NCBI GenBank assembly: GCA_947069175.1
Contig: CAMTDV010000017.1
Location: 53,329,137-53,393,136, forward strand
Direction: 5' to 3'
Length of the DNA stretch: 64,000 nt
Source: Scalesia atractyloides
Taxonomy: Eukaryota > Streptophyta > Magnoliopsida > Asterales > Asteraceae
A program made the translations under genes and the position numbers. Under the pieces are notes generated by a model that worked only from the letters and a program-made list of their open reading frames with translations, ran no database searches and was not told the DNA's origin. This document shows positions 57,068 through 64,000 of this stretch, in pieces (the stretch's first letter is position 1; each line of letters starts with the position of its first letter).

Positions 57068-59681
57068 TGTAACATCCGTCGAAAAACGGGTTTCCAAACC
57101 CGCTTCGTTTGTTAATCGAATATCAAGTTATAAATTTTGTTGCGTATTTATGGTTAATTTTAATTTTAAACAATACATAATTAATAAACATTTTAGAATT
57201 TAAAAACTATAATTATTAAAAAGTAAAAATAAATTAAATAAAAAGGAAAAGGGGCTGCCGGGTTTCGAACCCGGGTCAGCCGGAAGACTCAAACATCACA
57301 CACTTAACCACTCCGCCACTTGCTGTTTTGTGTAATCAAGGAAACAAATAAAACCTTAAGTTCACCCGTGAATCATCTGTTTGCGCCAAAACTGAAACCG
57401 CTCATCGGCTTTCAACTGTCCAGACTGTTGAGTATTCGCTATTACTGCTTATAACCGATAAACCCACGTTTTTAATCAATTCAGCCTTCAATTCCTTCGA
57501 TTCATATGATTTTTGGAGTTGAAAACCGAAATCAATTACTTCCTGATTTTCACTAACAATATCATCATCTCACAACTCAAAAACACTCACAGAACCTCCA
57601 ATTTCACTTTCGCTCTATTTTCTGTTCGTCGGAAACGCTTTCTGAAATCGCCGGACTTTTGCCGAAAAACCGTGACACTCATCGAATCGGTAAATTTCTC
57701 AATTCTTTCATCTTCCTATCCATTGTTAGACTTTTACTAACTCAAATCCTTCAATCAGAATCGGTCCCAGACGACGTTGTCGGATATTCAGCTCTCGCCG
57801 GAAAATTTCTGAAAATTCCGAAATCACACTGTGAATCGGTATGAACATCTAAACTCTCTGATAACTCTTGTTTAGTCATTTAATTTCACAATTAGTTAAT
57901 CAAAACTGTTAATTGGACCGCTCAGACAGAATTCATAAAACAGAGCCGACGACTTTGCCGGAGTTTTGAGAAAAATCATCTTTCCGGTACATTCATTTCC
58001 AAATCCTTCTCTATCCGTTACATTTCAATCATTTATATGTCCGTCAATCGAATTAAACAAGAACAGTAGAATAATCGTTGTCTGTGTTGTTTTAACGAAG
58101 AAGATGAAGTTTAGGTTGTGTATATATTTAATATAAATCGGGTTATATCTCGGGTTAGACACACAGTCCAGCGGTGGGCTGTGTGCATTTGAAACATAGA
58201 GATACCGAGTTCGAGTCTGTCCTTGTTCCGATTCGTCACAATATTCAAACCTTTTTATAAAACCCAAATACGGAACCTTTCAGTTAGTATATAAGAGAAA
58301 TAAAAACAAGTATTTTAACCAGGTTAGACACACAGTCCAGCGGTGGACTGTGTGCAAAGTTAAACCACAGGTCACGGGTTCGAAACTCATCATGCACACC
58401 GGTTCGACATAATTAAAATCTTCTTTAAAATAAATGAATTCTGAATAAATTAAATAGTATATAAATATAATTAAAAACAGAAATATTTCGGGTTAGACAC
58501 GTAGCTCAGTTGGTAGAGCTGCGTGCACGCGTACGGGAGGTCATGAGTTCGAGCCTCACCCAGCGCATACATATACAAGGTCCGAACCGGTCAACAGTCA
58601 AAGTCAATGGTCAACGGTCAACGGGCAACCCAAAAAGTCAACAATTTTTTTATATTTTTATTTATTTATTTAATTTAAAAATCAATTAAAAATACTTAAA
58701 AATAATATTTTTAAAGTTAGAAAATGACCTTAAACTCACAAAAATATATCTAAAAATCCTATTAAAATTGTTAATAAAATCCACTTATTTACTGTACCTT
58801 TTCGTTATTATTTAGGTTAGTTATTCCTCGTCGATCAACCCTCTAAACTCGTGCGCATTCAACATTATCAAACGAACGCACCCAATGTGAGTGAATCTCT
58901 ACAAATTCCCCGTTTTAATCACATTTTTGGGGTGTATCATGTGTCATTTATTATTTATTATATTTAAACACTTGTGCATCCATCATATCCATGATCAAAT
59001 GTGTATCCAATACGTATCAATTGTTTGTGTGGTTAATGTTTAGATTAAATTCATCATTTTCAGTACATACATCATCATAGGCCGTCTGTTCCCCATTACC
59101 TGTGAGCGGAACCGTTCCCCATTACCTATGAGCGTGAACGAGGCGTTGCCAACATACGATCGGCTCCGTTGGATTGAGCCTTGATCGCACATACATCATC
59201 ATAGGCCGTCCGTTCCCCATTACCTATGAGCGGAACGTGACGTTTCCAACATATACATTATCATTCATGTCATTTGCTCATGCAAGGTGGTTTGTTATTT
59301 GTTATTGTATGTTTATTTACGTTTGCTTACATATGATTATTGCACAATTTTTCCATGTTAAATATAACAAGAAATCAATAATAAATGTTTTCTAACAAGG
59401 TTCACTCGCCAACTTTTGTTGACCCAAAAACCCCATTTTTACACATGATACAGGTGATCCAGTTGAAGCAAGAAACATATAGGACGGCCTAGAAGAATAA
59501 AACAGTTTAGATTTTGGATTGTTTATTTAATTTTCCTTTCCTTGTATTGTATGAATTTGACTTGAACATTTGAGATGTAATTTGAATTTAATAAATATGA
59601 AACATATTAGTAAACATCATGAGCTTTGGTGATAACCCAATTTGCCCCGACTCTTATTCCACTGCGGGTCGGGGTGTGACA
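57068..59681 (+). repeat. 3' LTR of element C
   Basis: 2614 bases. It matches the 5' LTR closely, with one clear indel: 55 bases present near 58147-58200 and absent after 50057. That segment completes a tRNA-like module at 58151-58236, making four modules here against three complete ones in the 5' LTR. Confidence 0.95.
58151..58236 (+). repeat. tRNA-like module intact only in C 3' LTR
   Basis: Head GGGTTAGACACACAG and D-arm-like CAGTCCAGCGGTGGGCTG, with B-box-like GAGTTCGAGTCTG. The matching 5' LTR position keeps only the second half. It shares its head with modules at 58322 and 58490, so the three arose by duplication. Confidence 0.6.
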
Positions 59682-59686
59682 TTTAG

Positions 59687-61262
59687 GACCAGCTTCAACC
59701 GTAGATGCCCCTTTGTCTTGTAACTGGGGACTTCCCACAATAGAGGTAACAGTTGTTGCCTCAATAGTGGTTGCCTTCAACCAAGTCTTATTAATGAAAC
59801 CACTGTCCAACTGAGAACTTGGGAGTTCAGCAATTGTTGTGGCTGCTTGAGTTGAACTATCACCAAGGGTTACATGTAACCCAAGGGATGTAGCCTCTTC
59901 AAGTGCTGATGGGCTAGCAATGAATAAAGAGTCAGACCTAGCCTCTTGATGAAGTATATTCTCAGTAATAGGTTGTTGAGAAGTGCTGGTTTTTGTCTGG
60001 TCTAATTCAATTGCATTCAGCAAAGGTAACATAGTAGGTGGAAGTGTAGTCATTGGTGAAGGTGGCTGTGTAGAAAGCGACAGTGCCTTGGGAGAGGGGC
60101 TGTGGAAGATAGAACCAAGTGGATCTAGATCTTCATAATTTGGTGTCCCTGTGTCTACAACCTTTTCCTTTTGTGAGGAAGAAGGAGGAGTTTCAAAGCC
60201 GGTTGGAGATATTTGAACCAACTGCTGTGAAGAAGTAGCAGTAGTGGTTTGTGACTTTGGTGCTGTCACTGGGTTAACCTCTGGGATCTCATCTTTCAGA
60301 GGACCCTTTTTGGGTTTGGTGGGCTTTTTGGTTAGTGTTTTGGTTTTCTTTTTGAGGATTTTTGGTGTGGGTTTCAGAGTAGCGGTTATGGTGCCCTGAT
60401 CACCAAGAGCAGTGGGCTCAGTAGCAGGAGGTTGAGTTTGAACATTTTGTTCATGTAAAACTTGCTCAGCCTCCTCTACTTGTGTTTTAGCAACTTTATC
60501 TTGGTTTGTTATTATGGTAAAAGTTTCATGATTGAGGCGGCCTGGGTTTGTCACAACGCCTTTTTTACTTTCAGGACCTTTGATTTGATCTTGTAAGTAA
60601 ACACTCAGAAACCGTGGGTGAATCAAAAAAGCTTTTCTTTTTGTAATGTTTTGAAAATTATGCACAAGATCATTGAACAGGATCTGGGAGTAGTTAAAAT
60701 CTGTGTTAGTTAAAATTGCATACCCCAGATATTGCATGTTCAATGGAATTTCATTGAAAGCAGTGGTTTTTGCTGAGAGACAAGTTAGAATTGTGTGAAA
60801 GAAAAATCTCATCTCAGCAGGAAAGTTAGGTTTAAATATGGTCATACCTTTCATCTGGTCTACATGACCTCTTTCCAGAAACTCTGCTTGGATCTCATTT
60901 AAGGGAAATGACACAGGAGGTTCTATGTCATTTAACTTGAAAACTTGAGAGATCGATTGGGGGCTAATTTGCATCAACACTCCCCCTACTCTTGAGATTA
61001 TTGTATAAGGAACACTAGCAGCAGTTGAGTGAACCTTAGCATTATTCCAGAAGTCACTAAGAGAATCAATGTAGATTGGAGCTTTGACTTCCAACATGTG
61101 CTTGAATTTCGACTTTTGCAAAATTCAAATCATTGGATGATAGCGAGTATTTGCGTCGTTTGCTTCAAGTATGGCGGTGTAATTATGTGGGGTTTTGATT
61201 ATGAGAGTGAAGGGTGGAAGTTCTTGTGTGGATTTCTTTGAAGATTTTGATTTGGGAGCCAT
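59687..61262 (-). pseudogene. Env-like gene of Sirevirus E, N-terminal part
   Basis: The likely start is an ATG at 61260-61262 (MAPKSKSSKK); one in-frame TGA near 61126 breaks it, after which it is open to the element C junction at 59687. The first 200 residues form a globular-looking region related to the frame at 5404-6138 in element D. The rest is low complexity, rich in Pro, Thr, Ser and Lys (KKKTKTLTKKPTKPKKG). Together with 46756-48976 the original gene spanned about 3.8 kb, long for an env-like frame. No signal peptide or membrane helix. Placed after pol, as in Sireviruses. Confidence 0.7.
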
Positions 61263-61693
61263 GGTGTTAGAGAGAAAGACTGTTTTGAGATTTTTGAAAT
61301 CGACACAGTTTTAGGGTAAACACTGGTGAGGGATAAAACAGGGTTTTTATAGGGTTTTGAAAAAGTGATGATGACATGGCATCTGTTGCAAGATCTGATG
61401 GCTAACATCTGGGCACGTGTAACCTCTGATGTGAAAAGTACTGATTTTTAACACTATCAGTGGATAGCTATCAGTGTTTTGAAACAAGTGGTAAAAATGG
61501 AAGTCAGAGGATACACTTTAACAGTGGATAAGATTTTGAAGCCTATCAGAGGTTTTGAGCAAACAAATGTTATGAGCAGACTTTTAAAGATTTATTGAAA
61601 AATTCAATTTTAACTATTTTTATGGATGAGTTTTTTGATTTTCTAAAAACATTTTGATGCTATGTAGGCATGGATTTACAAGAAAACGTGTTT
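61263..61693 (-). other. Non-coding spacer between pol and env-like gene of E
   Basis: No coding sequence. It includes repeated AACCTCTGAT and CAGAGGTTTT motifs (61425, 61505, 61551), matching the palindrome in the LTR of E. Confidence 0.65.
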
Positions 61694-62265
61694 TTAATCC
61701 ATGTTTAGCATTCCAATTCTTGAGGTCAAGTTTTCAAAGGTAGATGTATCCAATGCCTTGGTTAAAACATCTGCCAACTGATCTGAAGTATGGACATGAT
61801 GCAAAGAAATCAAACCTTTTTCATAGCAATCTCTCACAAAGTGATGTCTGATGTCAATATGCTTTGTAGTTGAGTGAGAAACTGGATTTTTAATGATGTT
61901 TTCGGCAGCTTGACTATCCAATCTGAGTGGAGCCTTTAGTGCAGTTACACCAAAATCCAGCAACTGTTTTGAAGCCACAAGAGTTGAGCAGTGCAGCTAG
62001 CAGCAGCAATATACTCTGCCTCAGCAGTGGATGTTGAAACTGCAACCTGCTTTTTGCTTTGCCAAGACACTAGACAATCACCTAGGAATTGACATCCTCC
62101 TGATGTGGACTACCTTGTAGTTTTGCACCCAGCAAAGTCACTATCTGAAAAACCTGAAAGCTCAATATTCCCATTAGCTGGATACCAGATACCAAGTGTG
62201 GGAGCACCTTTTATGTATCTGAATATCCTTTTTACAGCAATAAGATCAGACTTTCTAGGTAATGC
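61694..62265 (-). pseudogene. Copia RNase H of Sirevirus E
   Basis: Minus-strand blocks are a STSGGCQFLG segment preceded by a TAG near 62112, STSTAEAEYIAAASC, then RLDSQAAENIIKNPVSHSTTKHIDIRHHF and LADVLTKAL, ending at a stop at 61694. It is nearly complete, with at least one stop and one shift near 61980. Confidence 0.85.
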
Positions 62266-63281
62266 CTATGATGTGGCACAAACACATGTTGCAAACATGA
62301 TGTCTGGCCTTGATGCAGTTAGGTACAATAAAGACCCAATCATGCTTCTATAAAGAGTTTGATTAACAAGGTCATCTTTACCATCAATGGTGACTAGCTT
62401 GGTGGTTGCCATGGGTGTGCTACATGGTCTATAATCATCCATATCAAACATTTTAAGCAATTCTTTCACATACTTGTTTTGATGGATAAATGTACCATTT
62501 TGCAATTGTTTGACTTGGAGACCAAGAAAACATTGGAGCCCACCCATTGCACTCATCTCAAACTCTGCTGCCATGATTTTCTGAAACTCTTCACACGTAG
62601 CAGTGCTTGTGGATCCAAAAATGATGTCATCCACATAAATTTGGACAAGCATCAAAACTTTTCCTCTCCATTTTAAGAATAGGGTTTTATCTATTTTACC
62701 TCTAGTAAACCCTATGGATAAGAGAAAAGTGGATAGAGTTTCATACCAGGCTCTTGGTGCTTGCTTCAAGCCATACAATGCTTTGTTGAGCTTGTAGAAT
62801 GATCAGGATGGAATGCATCTTCAAAACCTGGAGGTTGACAGACATACACCTCTTCTTTGATTTTTCCATACAAGAATTCACTCTTTATATCCATTTGATA
62901 CACCTTTATGTTGTGGTTAGCAGCAAAATCTAAGAACAGGCGAATAACTTCCAACCTTACTACAGGAGCAAAAGTCTCATCATAGTCTATACCTTCTTCA
63001 TGTCTGTAGCCTTGAACCACGAGCCTTGCTTTGTTTTTGACAACAATACCCCTTTCATCAGTTTTGTTCTTGAAGACCCACTTTGTGCCAATTGGCTTAC
63101 ATCTTTTGGTAGTGGCACAAGATCCCAAACTTGTTGTCTCTTGAACTGAAGGAGTTCTTCTTGCATGGCTTCTACCCAGCTGTTGTCTTTCAGTGCCTCT
63201 TGGTACTTGACTGGCTGTGTGAGTGATAGAAAGCCAGCAAAAAGACAAATATTTTGGGATTGGCTCCATGTGAGCACCCAA
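62266..63281 (-). pseudogene. Copia reverse transcriptase of Sirevirus E
   Basis: The frame at 63281-62766 carries GTKWVFKNKTDE, ARLVVQGY, DYDETFAPVVRLE and YQMDIKSEFL. After a shift near 62770 the frame 62778-62266 carries YGLKQAPRAWY, the catalytic YVDD at its residues 48-51, then FLGLQVKQ and IGSLLYLTASRPDIM. All polymerase blocks are present; one or two frameshifts break it. Confidence 0.9.
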
Positions 63282-63985
63282 GATTTGATGTTGCCAATAA
63301 CTTGATCTGATGGATGGCTTTTGAGATAAATCAAGTCACCTTGGTATGGAACAATAGCATTTTGAGGTGATGGCTGCAAAATTGTATCATCTGAGCTAAC
63401 CTCTGCTGGTGAGTTTGAAATATCAGCCTCTGATGTAAATGGAGGTGGTGGTATTGGGGGTAAAGAGGTAACATTCTGATGATTTTGTTGCCCAATTGTA
63501 GAACTTTTATCAACAGATGTTTGATTTTGTGAACTGGCAGAGGTTTGAGGATCAACCACTGTTGACTCAGAAGTGGCAGAGTTTACACAAGAGCTTGTGG
63601 CACCTGATCCTCTGTTGAAAGAATTGACTTTTGTTTGTGGAAGCACACAGTCATATTCTTGATCTTGATCTTCTCTTGATGGTTGTGGTGTACCTGCATT
63701 GTCTAGCTTGATAGAAACATCAGCAAATGTGAATTTATCTAAATCAAAAAGCTCTGCAGGATTTGCTGGGATTTTCAGTGATGAAAGTTCATTGAACTTC
63801 ACATTCAAAGTTTCTTCAACACACTTTGTCCTAGAGTTAAAAACTCTGTAGGTTTTAGCAGTTCCCAGAAAATAACCACAATCAATTTTGGCTGCAAACT
63901 TAGATATAGAATCTTTTAAGTTCAAAATGAAGCATGGGCAGCCAAAAACTTTAAAATAGGAAATCAGAGGTTTGATTTTATACAC
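62987..63985 (-). pseudogene. Integrase C-terminal part and linker of Sirevirus E (runs off edge)
   Basis: An open frame begins beyond the window edge side. It has FKVFGCPCFILNLKDSISKF and YFLGTAKTYRVFN, the C-terminal integrase blocks of copia elements, then a long Ser/Gln/Pro linker, then the start of RT with YQEALKDNSWVEAMQEEL and QVWDLV. The frame shifts into the RT frame near 63100-63200. The catalytic core, protease, gag and 5' LTR are outside the window. Confidence 0.85.
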
Positions 63986-64000
63986 AATCTCATAAGCAGT

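Larger units (their letters stand above)
48982..59681 (+). mobile_element. Chromodomain Ty3 element C, young, nearly intact
   Basis: A complete 10.7 kb LTR element. LTRs at 48982-51540 and 57068-59681 differ by few substitutions and one 55-base indel. Perfect target repeats TTTAG lie at 48977-48981 and 59682-59686. Primer site, gag, protease, RT, RNase H, integrase with chromodomain and polypurine tract are all present in order. Two lesions were found: a stop at the end of gag and a one-base loss before RT. It is inserted into the env-like gene of Sirevirus E and is the youngest large insertion on the right side. Confidence 0.95.

Overview
This window is a transposon-dense segment of a plant nuclear genome. 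I see no convincing host gene. Everything I could assign belongs to LTR retrotransposons, Helitrons, hAT MITEs or a LINE/SINE tail, mostly nested in one another. Copia (Sirevirus type), chromodomain Ty3/gypsy (Tekay-like) and Athila-type Ty3 elements, with tRNA-Met primer sites, point to a flowering plant. The element flavours suggest a eudicot, possibly Asteraceae, but that is only an impression.

Left half (1-23455): a decayed Tekay-like Ty3 element, called A here, lies on the plus strand. Its 5' LTR is cut by the left window edge and split by an 11.2 kb Sirevirus-like copia element, D, on the minus strand at 2970-14163 (target repeats CCTAT/CCGAT). After the primer site at 14273, A carries an unusual proline-rich reading frame ending in a likely membrane segment, then broken gag, protease, RT, RNase H, integrase and chromodomain, then a 3.1 kb 3' LTR (20336-23455). 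D is heavily rearranged. It keeps gag, part of RT/RNase H and an env-like reading frame, and it is seeded with more than 30 copies of a near-palindrome, ACAAGTTCGGGCGAACTTGT.

Right half (23983-64000): an old LTR piece, F, was hit by an Athila-type Ty3 element on the minus strand. The Athila 3' LTR (24540-39820) was split by B, a coding-free large non-autonomous element (25284-38954). B's own 3' LTR then took in a 3.4 kb Helitron holding two hAT MITEs, and a second composite insertion with another Helitron end. B's 5' LTR took a short LINE/SINE tail. Athila RT is split at 46094 by a second Sirevirus, E, on the minus strand, which runs off the right edge. The env-like gene of E is split at 48982-59681 by C, a young, nearly intact chromodomain Ty3 element with a perfect TTTAG target repeat.

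How they relate: A, B and C share LTR 3' ends, tRNA-Met primer sites and a hairpin next to the polypurine tract. C encodes almost the whole enzyme set that B lacks, so C-like elements are plausible helpers for B. The most unusual signals are tRNA-like modules inside the LTRs of C, three tandem hairpins with compensating arm changes inside B, the extra membrane-type reading frame upstream of gag in A, and element-specific palindromes scattered through the non-coding parts of D, E and Athila.
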